The notes beneath the pieces are model-generated. The model was not told the DNA's origin. It saw only the letters and a program-made list of their open reading frames with translations, and searched no databases. The position numbers were made by a program, and so were the translations under genes. Shown one piece after another: positions 37,387 to 45,705 of a stretch of 64,000 bases of DNA; the stretch's first letter is position 1, and every line of letters starts with the position of its first letter. This DNA comes from Bin80 sp965208025 (GTDB lineage: Bacteria; Bacteroidota; Rhodothermia; Rhodothermales; Bin80): positions 1,674,001 through 1,738,000 of the forward strand of contig OZ242302.1 of the NCBI GenBank assembly GCA_965208025.1, written 5' to 3'.

Positions 37387-38637
37387 TTATTGATCTTGCA
37401 AACCTGCACAATAACGGGCCTCTTCCGCCAGCGATCTCTGCCCCGTTTGAGAATAAGCAATATAGAGGGCACGGCATACCCCCGTAGGATCCTCTACTTC
37501 ATTTTCCATCAGCCGTCTAGATGTTTCCAAATGTGGAATCGCTTTACGAAAATCATTTGCTTTTGACTGTTCCAACTCTGTTTTCTGAGCTTCAAGTTGA
37601 GCAACTTCAGGCATGCTGATCCCACCGCCCTGTAATAAATCGTCAATCGCATGATAATCCTGTTCAGCCTGCACACCACGGTTGACATATGCAGCTCCCA
37701 AATTAAAATGTGCGTTTGTATACGCTGAATCCAATGCGACCGCATCAGACAACATTGCGATTGCACCCTCATAGTCTTCCTGCCTCAGTAATAACGTACC
37801 ATAATTGTACAGGTAAACTTGATTATTCTTCTCTGCCGCAAGGTTCTCTTCAAAAAATGGCAGAGCATCTGAGCTCATTTGATCTGATGACGCCAAGGCA
37901 TTCAAGAGCAATTTTCGGATCTCATCGTCATTTGGATGATGATCCAGTGCTGTTTTGAGGGTGTGCACCATTTCATGGTAGTACTTTGGTTGCGACTGCG
38001 CATCCGCTAACTCGGTGGCAACAAGTTCATAGGTTCGTGCAAGATAGATAAATAGTTCACGTTCCGTGTTCCCGAGGGCAATGGCAGATTCATAGGCACC
38101 AGCCGCTTCCAATGCCTCGCCCGCACTGTAATATGCATGGGCTTCATTGATCAGAGCATCCACAGAGTCAGGAAGAATCATGGACGCATTACGAAAATGA
38201 CGGGCAGCCGTCATAAATTGATTCGCTCGCTCGCGTCCACCTAACTGGTCGGCATCCCTGTATGTCTCCATGGCTAAACTAAATTCACTGCGATACAGTG
38301 CTGCCCGTTGCCTCATCACCAATGGGGTAGTGTTTGGATTGAGTCTAACAGCCTGCGCGTACGCTCCAATCAATTCTCCGATATGTTCAGTCCGTTGGTC
38401 ATGATCATAGGTATCCGGCAACATTTGAGAGAGGATATCTCCTTTCAATAGGAGTGCGTCCGAATTATTTGGATCTGTTTCCAGCGCAATATTGATATTG
38501 GTGAGCGCACGCTGATAGTCTTTGTTACGCAAGTCAACTCGAGCACTATCAAGGTTCGGATTACTTACACAACCTGTAACGGAAGCCAGAATCAACCCAA
38601 TGATTAGGTAGCCATAGACCGATGAATTTATTCTCAT
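37387..38637 (-). CDS. TPR-repeat lipoprotein
   Basis: From the ATG at 38637 the 416-aa product has a lipoprotein signal (IIGLILASVTGC, lipobox SVTGC), then tetratricopeptide repeats. Examples are NKDYQRALTNINIALETDPN, the LKGDIL segment, LIGAYAQAVRLNPN, AAGAYESAIALGN, GAIAMLSDAVALDS and TNAHFNLGAAYVNRG. A further helical region with a possible coiled coil (AQLEAQKTELEQSKANDF) precedes the last repeat. Such lipoproteins serve as scaffolds in the envelope. Partners are unknown; it lies between dapF and the transsulfuration gene. Confidence 0.82.
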   Translation of the reverse strand: MRINSSVYGYLIIGLILASVTGCVSNPNLDSARVDLRNKDYQRALTNINIALETDPNNSDALLLKGDILSQMLPDTYDHDQRTEHIGELIGAYAQAVRLNPNTTPLVMRQRAALYRSEFSLAMETYRDADQLGGRERANQFMTAARHFRNASMILPDSVDALINEAHAYYSAGEALEAAGAYESAIALGNTERELFIYLARTYELVATELADAQSQPKYYHEMVHTLKTALDHHPNDDEIRKLLLNALASSDQMSSDALPFFEENLAAEKNNQVYLYNYGTLLLRQEDYEGAIAMLSDAVALDSAYTNAHFNLGAAYVNRGVQAEQDYHAIDDLLQGGGISMPEVAQLEAQKTELEQSKANDFRKAIPHLETSRRLMENEVEDPTGVCRALYIAYSQTGQRSLAEEARYCAGLQDQ

Positions 38638-38706
38638 GTGTAACAAGTTCGTCAAAAAAATATTCTGAATGCACTACGTAATTCCTTCAAGTGTAGTTTC
38701 TGAATT

Positions 38707-39546
38707 TCAAAGATGATTCAGTTCCACGGAGCCGCGATAGACGGTCTTAGCTGCTCCTTCCAAGTAAACTCTATCCCCCTCTATTCCGACTTTAAGCACC
38801 CCACCTAGCATATGCACACTGCATTCATCTGTCTGAATTAATCCAGAGGTTCGCGCGGCTACTACACTTGCCACTGCCCCCGTCCCACAGGCGAGTGTCT
38901 CGGATTCAACTCCCTTCTCATAGGTTCGGACGCACAAATACTCGCCATTCACGTCAGATTCAAGTTGTACAAAATTTATGTTTGCTCCAGCGGGGGCAAG
39001 TGCTGGATCATGACGGAATCGTTTCCCCCATTGCTCAATGGGAAACTGATGTACATCAGAAGTAAAACAAACAAGATGTTCAGTTCCTGGCCATAGGTAG
39101 TGGATCGATTTGATTTGATCTGGGACGCGGCATTCCATCGCGACTTCGCTGGTGTATGCGGTCGGTGCATCAAGGTACAATCGGATATTCCCATCCTCAT
39201 GAACATGCACCTCGGACATCCCCGAGGCAGTTTCCATGGACGCGATGCGCTTACGACATCCACTTTGAAAAGCAAACTTTGCAAGGCAACGTGCTCCATT
39301 GCCACACATGGTTCCCTCACTCCCGTCGGCATTGATGTAGATCATCCGATAATCAGCCGCTTGACCTAGGGCATCCGAAAGGGCCAAGATTCCGTCTGCC
39401 CCGACACTGGTACGTCTTGGACAGAGTAGGAGTGCTATTGATGAAAGCTCATCTATAGAAAACTGATAAAACCTGTTATCCAAAATGACAAAGTCATTCC
39501 CAGCCCCATTCATTTTCGTAAATTCCACAATTAGGGAGCGCTTCAT
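38707..39546 (-). CDS. dapF: diaminopimelate epimerase
   Basis: DapF converts LL- to meso-diaminopimelate for lysine and peptidoglycan. Both catalytic cysteines are present: EGTMCGNGARCLAKFA and ETLACGTGAVASVVA. The N-terminus FTKMNGAGNDFVILDN is canonical. Starts at 39552, 39546 or a valine codon at 39528 are all possible; 39546 is a compromise. The product is about 279 aa. It is divergent from phoH. Confidence 0.94.
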   Translation of the reverse strand: MKRSLIVEFTKMNGAGNDFVILDNRFYQFSIDELSSIALLLCPRRTSVGADGILALSDALGQAADYRMIYINADGSEGTMCGNGARCLAKFAFQSGCRKRIASMETASGMSEVHVHEDGNIRLYLDAPTAYTSEVAMECRVPDQIKSIHYLWPGTEHLVCFTSDVHQFPIEQWGKRFRHDPALAPAGANINFVQLESDVNGEYLCVRTYEKGVESETLACGTGAVASVVAARTSGLIQTDECSVHMLGGVLKVGIEGDRVYLEGAAKTVYRGSVELNHL

Positions 39547-39610
39547 TCGCACTTTTGAGATGATTCACAGTTAAAACTTTCTGGTTATAATTTGGAACGA
39601 AAAAAAACAA

Positions 39611-40585
39611 TTGGCAGAAACCACCCTCACACTTGATCACACCGACTCTCTTCTACTATTTGGCACGCATGATGTGCATTTGAGGCGAATTGAGGCTGCC
39701 TTCCCGGAGACGAAGATCATTGCCCGGGGAAATCAGGTTCGCCTCCGAGGACCGAGAGAGGTTTTGGACTCCATTGAACACGCATTCGCTGAATTAGCAT
39801 CGGTAGCCAGTCGCAATGGCTCGGTAACAGATGGAGATCTTGAGACGATCTTGGCCATGGCAACTTCCACTCCACGACGAACTAGTAAAGATATTGGTGA
39901 TGTGGTGTTGTACACTCCATCGGGGGGCAGGATCAGGACGAAAACGTCTGGTCAGGCACGACTCTTTAATGCTGCTCGTAAGGACGATATTGTGTTCGCC
40001 ATTGGTCCGGCAGGGACCGGGAAAACGTACATGGCCGTTGCTCTTGCTGTGGCAGCATTGAAAGCACGACAAGTGAAGCGAATTGTTCTGTGTCGGCCTG
40101 CGGTTGAAGCAGGTGAACGCCTTGGATTTTTACCTGGAGACTTCCGCGATAAGATTGATCCCTATCTCCGTCCACTTTATGACGCACTGGAAGAATTCCT
40201 CCCGGCGGAGAAACTCGCCACACACATGGAGGATCATGTTATAGAAATCGTCCCTCTAGCCTTCATGCGTGGACGTACCTTGAACTCCTCCTATGTCATA
40301 CTAGATGAGGCTCAAAACGCTACGGCAATGCAGATGAAGATGTTTCTGACCCGTCTGGGTGTCAACAGCCGAACAATTATTACTGGTGATCTGACACAAA
40401 TTGACTTACCTAACCCTGACCAAAGTGGGTTACTGGAGGCACAATCCATCCTTCAGAACATCGACGGGATCCGGTATGTTTATTTCAGCAAGGTTGATGT
40501 GGTTCGTCACAGGCTTGTCAAGGAAATCATCAACGCATATGAGACGAACGGAAAGTCTCCCGCATCTTCTGGCTCTATCTCGTGA
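39611..40585 (+). CDS. phoH: PhoH-family ATPase
   Basis: PhoH-like proteins are cytoplasmic P-loop ATPases linked to RNA metabolism. An N-terminal KH-like region (RGNQVRLRGPREVLDSIE) precedes the ATPase core: Walker A IGPAGTGKTYMAVALA, VLCRPAVEAGERLGFLPGD, Walker B YVILDEAQNATAMQMKMF, and IITGDLTQIDLP. The TTG at 39611 is chosen because relatives begin at this point and no ATG lies between it and the conserved region. The 324-aa length is typical. ybeY often follows phoH elsewhere but is not seen here. Confidence 0.9.
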   Translation: MAETTLTLDHTDSLLLFGTHDVHLRRIEAAFPETKIIARGNQVRLRGPREVLDSIEHAFAELASVASRNGSVTDGDLETILAMATSTPRRTSKDIGDVVLYTPSGGRIRTKTSGQARLFNAARKDDIVFAIGPAGTGKTYMAVALAVAALKARQVKRIVLCRPAVEAGERLGFLPGDFRDKIDPYLRPLYDALEEFLPAEKLATHMEDHVIEIVPLAFMRGRTLNSSYVILDEAQNATAMQMKMFLTRLGVNSRTIITGDLTQIDLPNPDQSGLLEAQSILQNIDGIRYVYFSKVDVVRHRLVKEIINAYETNGKSPASSGSIS

Positions 40586-40669
40586 ATCACTAACGAAAAT
40601 GATTCAAACCAGACCCTCTCTATATCGGGAATCCTACTGATGACTGATCTGCGAAGTCTCGTCACTTAA

Positions 40670-40689
40670 CCCTCCTCAATACAGGAGGG
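40670..40689 (+). terminator. hairpin downstream of phoH
   Basis: CCCTCCT and AGGAGGG form a perfect 7-bp stem around caatac. The following sequence is only weakly T-rich, so this may be a rho-dependent end or a pause site. Confidence 0.35.
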
Positions 40690-40858
40690 GTATCTTCCAC
40701 ATTTTCATTTTGAGGTCTACTCAACGTTCACCATTCGTTCCAGACCGCATGGTCACTAAGCTACTCTTACAGCCCGTTAAACCTTCGTGCTTCATTCCAT
40801 GTCGTTACCCCCGTATACGCTATGTCCACTACCAACTGGATCAACAGGTGTTGAACTA

Positions 40859-41060
40859 TGTACGACGACAATACAAATTACGGTCAACGACAAAACTTAT
40901 TACGGTTTCAGGAATCCAAAATTTAACCATGGAGGAACACATTTTATTGGGCGGATCAGCGAGCTGTGACGCCTCAATGAAGATGGTAATTTCCACGATT
41001 TGGTCCATGTCTGATCTCTCTGTTGGCCTGCCGGACACGGACAACAGCTGGCAGATTCGG
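40859..41060 (+). repeat. decayed IS21-family end (istB side), copy A
   Basis: Reading inward it begins TGTACGAC, then gacaatacaaattac (40867-40881), seven bases, and gacaaaacttattac (40889-40903). The two 15-mers start 22 bp apart, exactly the architecture of the istA-side end at 2394-2438. Its inner part (41010-41048) matches 55441-55479 at 36 of 39 bases, and 41041-41060 matches bases 1-20 of the window at 17 of 20. It is therefore an IS21 istB-side terminus whose genes are gone. Confidence 0.7.
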
Positions 41061-41625
41061 CGAGAAGAGCGTCTGGTCGAGACCGAAGTAGGATTGGAAA
41101 AGATCATCAAGACAACACGGCGAAAAAGAAGGCGTAGTCCAAGCGGAATCAGAATGGAGGACAGGCCATGAACTTTGAGAGTCTGTTGAACGAACTCTGT
41201 GGACTCAGTCGGATTAGGGGCAAGTTCAAGATTGTTGCCGATGAGGCACCCGTGGCAACCTACATTGCAGATGTGAACGCAACTGAGAAACAGGCCTTTA
41301 AATTGGCGGGGATCAAACTGGGGCCCTGTAGTGTGAAGGGATAAATCTGGAAGTCGTCCTCATTATTGCGTATTTGAGGGAGGAAACTTGTCTGCAAAAA
41401 GTTCAAAAAATGAAAATGATGCGCGCATGTGCAGGAAAAAAAGGGGGTAACTTCAGTTTGTAAGGTCGCCAAGGAAAATAAACCACAACTAGGTAAAGGA
41501 GTGTGCACCCAATTGGCAAATTTCCAGAGACAGGTGCGGTCAAACTAGCCAAGAGTATAGCACTAGCACAGTGATGACCACTCAATCATCAATCAATACC
41601 CGATCTCTGTGCACCAGAACCAGTT

Positions 41626-41904
41626 CTATAAGTTCTGCTTGTACTGTACATAGGCTTTATCAGCAGCTTCATACAATTCTTTCCAGAAGACAAACCGTCT
41701 AGACCCGTAGGAATCAATATGTCCCCAAACCGCTCGCTCAATCGCCTTTATGACCTTAGCACGCGGTTCATCTTCTAATTTAAACCCATGATTACGCTCA
41801 AAAGCTTCAATGGCATCTACAATTTTATTATGTACAGATAAGGAAATCTTATCAAAGTTGATTAGATTTGGAGGCTTATGATCCTTGAATAGAACTTCAG
41901 ACAT
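41626..41904 (-). CDS. small hypothetical protein
   Basis: A 92-aa, charged, probably helical protein (HNKIVDAIEAFERNHGFKLE, AKVIKAIERAVWGHIDSYG, FWKELYEAADKAYVQYKQ). It has no signal peptide, membrane segment or known catalytic motif. Composition and the clean ATG start argue for a real gene. It lies 92 bp after another small minus-strand gene, and the two may form a unit. I do not recognise the family. Confidence 0.55.
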   Translation of the reverse strand: MSEVLFKDHKPPNLINFDKISLSVHNKIVDAIEAFERNHGFKLEDEPRAKVIKAIERAVWGHIDSYGSRRFVFWKELYEAADKAYVQYKQNL

Positions 41905-41996
41905 TGAATTATCTATAATGCTGAGTGGATTGGTGAAATTAATGATTTAGTAATCATCGTTGATGTGCAAGTGCGTATTATAGAAATAGTTTCAAA

Positions 41997-42251
41997 TCAC
42001 TTGACAATCATATCTTTAAGGATTTGCCGTGCGGCAACCACGCATTTCTCACGTATCTCTGAAATAACCAAGTCGTATTCAGCGACAACTTTTTGCAAAG
42101 CTTCAAGAATGAACTGCTCTGCTTCTTTCTGTTGCTCGGGGGAAAGAGAATCATTTTCAAGAAACTGATTTTTCTCAACAGTGAATGCTGCGATATCATC
42201 CAACTTGTCAGACAGCACTTGTGACTCTTTCAACTTGAAAGTCTGTTCCAT
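41997..42251 (-). CDS. small helical hypothetical protein
   Basis: From the ATG at 42251 the product is 84 aa: MEQTFKLKESQVLSDKLDD followed by SLSPEQQKEAEQFILEALQK and YDLVISEIREKCVVAARQIL. It reads as two or three amphipathic helices, rich in Glu and Lys. The frame extends to 42380 but the added residues (rich in Trp, Arg, Ile) look non-coding. No family recognised; cytoplasmic by composition. Confidence 0.55.
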   Translation of the reverse strand: MEQTFKLKESQVLSDKLDDIAAFTVEKNQFLENDSLSPEQQKEAEQFILEALQKVVAEYDLVISEIREKCVVAARQILKDMIVK

Positions 42252-42484
42252 TTTTACCAGTAATTTCCAGAGATTAGTTAAGTATCTACGAGATATTTGG
42301 ATGAGAATCCAAAGACGGTACACAAGCACCCTAAAGGTACGAAACTTTTCTCTAAAGATACTCCAGTCCCAACACATCAACCCCGATCAAGGAGAAAAGA
42401 ACTCTATACTGCAAATTGGACTAATCCAAATAAATTCGTATATTGTTTCAATATACATCAAAATGGTTTAATCTCATACAAGTC

Positions 42485-42829
42485 ATGTCATTTTTAATCT
42501 CATGGAGTGAGGAGAATGGGGTACGCATTGCAAGCCTGAGCGGTAGAATTGACAGTTCGAATGCTTCGGAATTGGAGTCGCATATTAGCCAAGCATTGAG
42601 TGATCAGGATAAAGCCCTATTAATGGACCTCACTGATCTCTCATTCATGAGTAGTGCAGGATTGCGGGTGGTTTTGAAACAGGCCAAAGCTTATACTCCC
42701 CCCAAGGTTTTTTCTATTTTCGGCATCTCTGATCTAATGAAAGAAATTTTGAAGATCAGCGGACTGGATCAGATCGTAGACATCTACTCATCCCGAGAAG
42801 ATGCTCTAGCGGCTATACTAGACAACTAA
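42485..42829 (+). CDS. STAS-domain anti-sigma factor antagonist-like protein
   Basis: From the ATG at 42485 this is a single 114-aa STAS domain of the SpoIIAA/RsbV type: ENGVRIASLSGRIDSSNASE, LLMDLTDLSFMSSAGLRVVL, and the C-terminal VFSIFGISDLMKEILKISG. The serine phosphorylated by partner kinases in this family corresponds to the SS of FMSSAGL. Such proteins switch anti-sigma kinases or transporters. It converges with a permease whose cytoplasmic tail resembles an anti-sigma kinase fold, a suggestive pair. Confidence 0.85.
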   Translation: MSFLISWSEENGVRIASLSGRIDSSNASELESHISQALSDQDKALLMDLTDLSFMSSAGLRVVLKQAKAYTPPKVFSIFGISDLMKEILKISGLDQIVDIYSSREDALAAILDN

Positions 42830-42973
42830 TTGATCAGAAACCCTTAGATGATACCAAATCCCCTGATCATTACTCTCTGGCATACATTGCCAGAAGATAT
42901 TGGATTACTAAGTCCCCCTAGCAGAGATAATGATTCGATCGTTCATCATGGTGGCCTTAGTCTCACAAAGTGA

Positions 42974-44683
42974 TCAGGTCTTTTGTCGGGAATGAATCTC
43001 CAAGGTTAGAACGTCTCCCCCATGAAATTGCTGATGGTGGACAGATGCCGCCAATTTTCGCAAGATACGCAGGGGAATTTCCTGTGCGAGTGTATCTGGA
43101 TTCACTTGATGTCCCAAAAGAACCATCTGATCCTCCAGGTTACTTGCTTGTCCCGTCACGGAAACAAATTCCAGCTTTGCCCCCTTTCGAATCCGTCGAG
43201 CCAAGACTCGCAATTGGTGAAAGTCCTCCTCGGAAGATAAATCTTCGCTACTTTTCAAAGTGATGAGTGCCTCTTCTCCAATACTTTGCATCCGATAGGA
43301 CATTTCGTCCGACCAGCCATAGCGATGAGTAAAATCTCGTAGAAATTCGTGTAGTTTGGGAACCTCCATTGTATCTAACTCCATCTTGAAACGCTGGGCA
43401 CGAGAGTAGGTCAGATTCATGACCCATGTCAGAACGATGACAAAGACCCCACCAATGGTCATTGCATTTAAGGCACCATTTGAAAACCTCTCAATAGATC
43501 CTGATCCGAACAGATTTGACTCGACTGCAATTCCAGCGAGTAGAGCAAGTCCGATCATCATTCCACTATGTAGATCCACTCCATCTCGCAGGATCATTCT
43601 TAATCCGACGAGAAAAAGGAGAATCATAGCCAATAATATGCACACACCCAATACTGACTTGGGAATCGCAATGATCAAAGTTTGCACTTTTGGAAGCCAT
43701 GCGAGAGCAACTAAAACTAAGCCTGCCGTCACGCCCGCTACGGGTGAGCTAATCCGAGTTACTCGGATAAACGATACATTCGCGAGCATCACCATTGCTG
43801 GCAGACCACTCAATAGGCCCGTGAATAGGTTCCCAGCGGCTTCGGTCGTTACAGCATTCTGAATCAGCCGAAAGTCAACAGCCTTCAAATTACCATGTGA
43901 TTGACGGATTACGTCAATCGTAACGCTGATTGTTCTGAGTGATGCAATCGTAGCTGCAAGCAGAAATCCAGGCAGTAAACTCCAGAACGAACTTCCAAAT
44001 TGTAGGTGAAGATCCGACCATTCGGGGATGGGTGCCCCAATCCACGGTGCATCCCCCAAGGCGGTTGAATCGTACAGTCCAAATCCTGCCCCAACCAGAG
44101 TGCCTGCGATGATTCCGAGTGCAAGTGTCCAGGGCTGCATCGCATTTGGTGCAAAAAATCTCAGTCCAAGAATAATGAGTATCGTTGCGATCGCACTCAC
44201 GATTAGGCCTACTCCAGAGTTTGTATTTGATCCGCCTTCAAAGAGTGGCAGAGTAGTCGAAACAACCGAAATAGAAACCAGCATGAGTAGCGTTCCCGTT
44301 ACATTCGGTGTCATAATATGACGAAGTAGGTTGAGTTTCCCCGATAGGAACCATTGAAATAATGCAGAGGACACAATTAAGAGGGACAATAACCCAATTC
44401 CGCCTTCTTCAAGAGCCTGCACGGAAACCGCAATATAAATTCCAGCAGCGGACACCACCAAAATATGACCTGTACCGATACGATTGCCCCGGCAAGCCTG
44501 TATGGAAGAGGTAATACCCGTTACAAGTAGTGAAGCAAACACGAGTCTTGACAAATCTGAGGAAGAAGACTCCGCCGCGGTAGTGATTACGGTAATGATG
44601 ACAATCGTAGTGAGCAGGCTCGTAACGACCAGTGCCAGAGCGGCTATGATAGGATTTCCACCAACAGTATCATTCATGATCAC
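42974..44683 (-). CDS. SLC23/SLC26-type permease with a regulatory C-terminal domain
   Basis: The 569-aa protein has about 12-13 hydrophobic segments to residue 440 with features of the nucleobase/anion (uracil-xanthine or SulP-like) fold: MTPNVTGTLLMLVSISVV, TEAAGNLFTGLLSGLPAMVM, ISSPVAGVTAGLVLVAL, IPKSVLGVCILLAMI. The soluble tail (about 440-569) reads EFLRDFTHRYGWSDEMSYRM then QSIGEEALITLKSSED. This resembles the first helices and N-box of RsbW/HATPase anti-sigma kinases, but the usual Asn and the DxGxG loop are missing, so ATP use is doubtful. Substrate unknown. The neighbouring stand-alone STAS gene could encode its regulator. Confidence 0.75.
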   Translation of the reverse strand: MIMNDTVGGNPIIAALALVVTSLLTTIVIITVITTAAESSSSDLSRLVFASLLVTGITSSIQACRGNRIGTGHILVVSAAGIYIAVSVQALEEGGIGLLSLLIVSSALFQWFLSGKLNLLRHIMTPNVTGTLLMLVSISVVSTTLPLFEGGSNTNSGVGLIVSAIATILIILGLRFFAPNAMQPWTLALGIIAGTLVGAGFGLYDSTALGDAPWIGAPIPEWSDLHLQFGSSFWSLLPGFLLAATIASLRTISVTIDVIRQSHGNLKAVDFRLIQNAVTTEAAGNLFTGLLSGLPAMVMLANVSFIRVTRISSPVAGVTAGLVLVALAWLPKVQTLIIAIPKSVLGVCILLAMILLFLVGLRMILRDGVDLHSGMMIGLALLAGIAVESNLFGSGSIERFSNGALNAMTIGGVFVIVLTWVMNLTYSRAQRFKMELDTMEVPKLHEFLRDFTHRYGWSDEMSYRMQSIGEEALITLKSSEDLSSEEDFHQLRVLARRIRKGAKLEFVSVTGQASNLEDQMVLLGHQVNPDTLAQEIPLRILRKLAASVHHQQFHGGDVLTLEIHSRQKT

Positions 44684-45174
44684 ACAATGTATACCAATCA
44701 GAAAACGAACTGGGTGAGTGTAACTCCCCCACCTTCGGAGACTATACTCTTTGCCCTGCTCAACAACAACTTTAACATTGCAGAATAGCTGAGAAACAAG
44801 TTCGTCTGATTTCCTGACATAAAGGAATCCTTATCATATATTCTGGGCGGACTGAGCAGAAACATCTATCCGCTTGATAATCCCTTGTTATTCGCCGTGA
44901 CTATATTGGTTTACAACTTTGGCGTTTTGAATGGGTTCAGCTAAACTTGCGTGTTAATTGGGCGGCGTGTGACCTAACTTTGGAGATATTGAGCGAAACT
45001 AGGGTGTTCTCCGCTTAAATTTTCGCCCAATCTGGGGGAATTCTGTGGTGGTACGTACCGCATAGACGGTCCTATCCCAAGCAGTAGGAGTTTAATATTT
45101 AATTTTTCCCCAAGGATCACCTCAGCGGAGGTGCGCCGAATTAGATGTCAGGTATGGCGCGCCAGTACAAGTGC
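44684..45174. other. 491-bp intergenic region with IS debris
   Basis: No gene. The sequence near 44920-45010 (aaacttgcgtgttaattggg and similar) looks like eroded mobile-element ends, but I could not match it to another copy in the window. Confidence 0.35.
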
Positions 45175-45557
45175 TCAACATGTTTGAAAAAAACATTTCC
45201 ATGCCTCTACAGCGGACAAGGCAATGGAGAAGGTGACATAACGGCTATGGTGGTGATGGTTGCCCCAACTTTTAGGAGGTTTAATCTGAATGAGGTCACA
45301 CGCATTTGAGGTTCACCCTTTCCTCTTGGAGCAGGGGTAACCGGGTCCTCTGCTTCCTGTGTCTGTGGAGTCTCACCGGGTTCAGACTTTCTCTGGACTG
45401 CACGGGAGTTATGAAGGGGCCGCTTCCTGCATCTGCGGAATCCCATCGGGTTCCGCTTCCTGTGTCTGTATAGTCTCACCGGGTTCAGACTCCACTTGTT
45501 GGGGAACGCTATGATAGAACTCCCGAGAGATGTGCATAATCTTGAACCCCTCTGCAA
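45175..45557 (-). pseudogene. C-terminal remnant of an IS1380-type transposase
   Basis: On the minus strand the frame RVTSFRLNLLKVGATI is followed, after a one-base shift, by RYVTFSIALSAVEAWKCFF and a stop at 45175. This is the ending of IS1380-family DDE transposases (RLxLLKVGARV...RRVxFxLAS). Upstream the reading frame is disrupted and carries short repeated segments (EPGETPQTQEAE and EPGETIQTQEAEP). The rest of the transposase is missing. Assignment rests on remembered family endings, so the exact IS family is moderately certain. Confidence 0.55.
45352..45492. repeat. imperfect 32-37-bp repeats in the transposase remnant
   Basis: Three related units start at 45352, 45422 and 45454 with gcttcctg. 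The first and third agree at 35 of 37 bases (gcttcctgtgtctgt followed by agtctcaccgggttcagact); the middle one is more diverged. They encode the repeated EPGETxQTQEAE peptide on the minus strand. Confidence 0.65.
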
Positions 45558-45705
45558 TCCCTTTGTACAAAAATTCCTAACTCTCTACCACAAACTCCCG
45601 AAGTATTCCTCCTGATAAATAGTGAGTTATAGGTTACACTAGCATCTAAACAAAAGGTCCCCAACTAATCATCATGAATAATGGGAATAATTGTCGGGGT
45701 GGCCA

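Larger units (their letters stand above)
40586..41625. other. 1-kb region: IS21-end debris and chance frames
   Basis: It contains the phoH hairpin, the IS21-type end at 40859-41060, and two short overlapping frames (40710-41171 and a 58-codon frame at 41168-41344, joined as ATGA) whose first part overlaps the IS end and which I do not recognise. No convincing gene. Confidence 0.5.

Noticed and set aside
40710..41344. Two overlapping plus-strand frames joined by ATGA (about 150 and 58 codons)
   Set aside because: The first overlaps the IS21-type end, and its repeated part is not kept in frame in copy B; neither has recognisable motifs.
42831..42880. TGATCAG...CTGATCA inverted repeat between the STAS and permease stops
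   Set aside because: The arms are short, the loop is about 30 bases and there is no T-run; too weak for a terminator or operator call.
45352..45492. Possible CRISPR-like repeat array
   Set aside because: Only three imperfect units, unevenly spaced, no uniform spacers and no cas genes; better explained as internal repeats of a decayed coding sequence.
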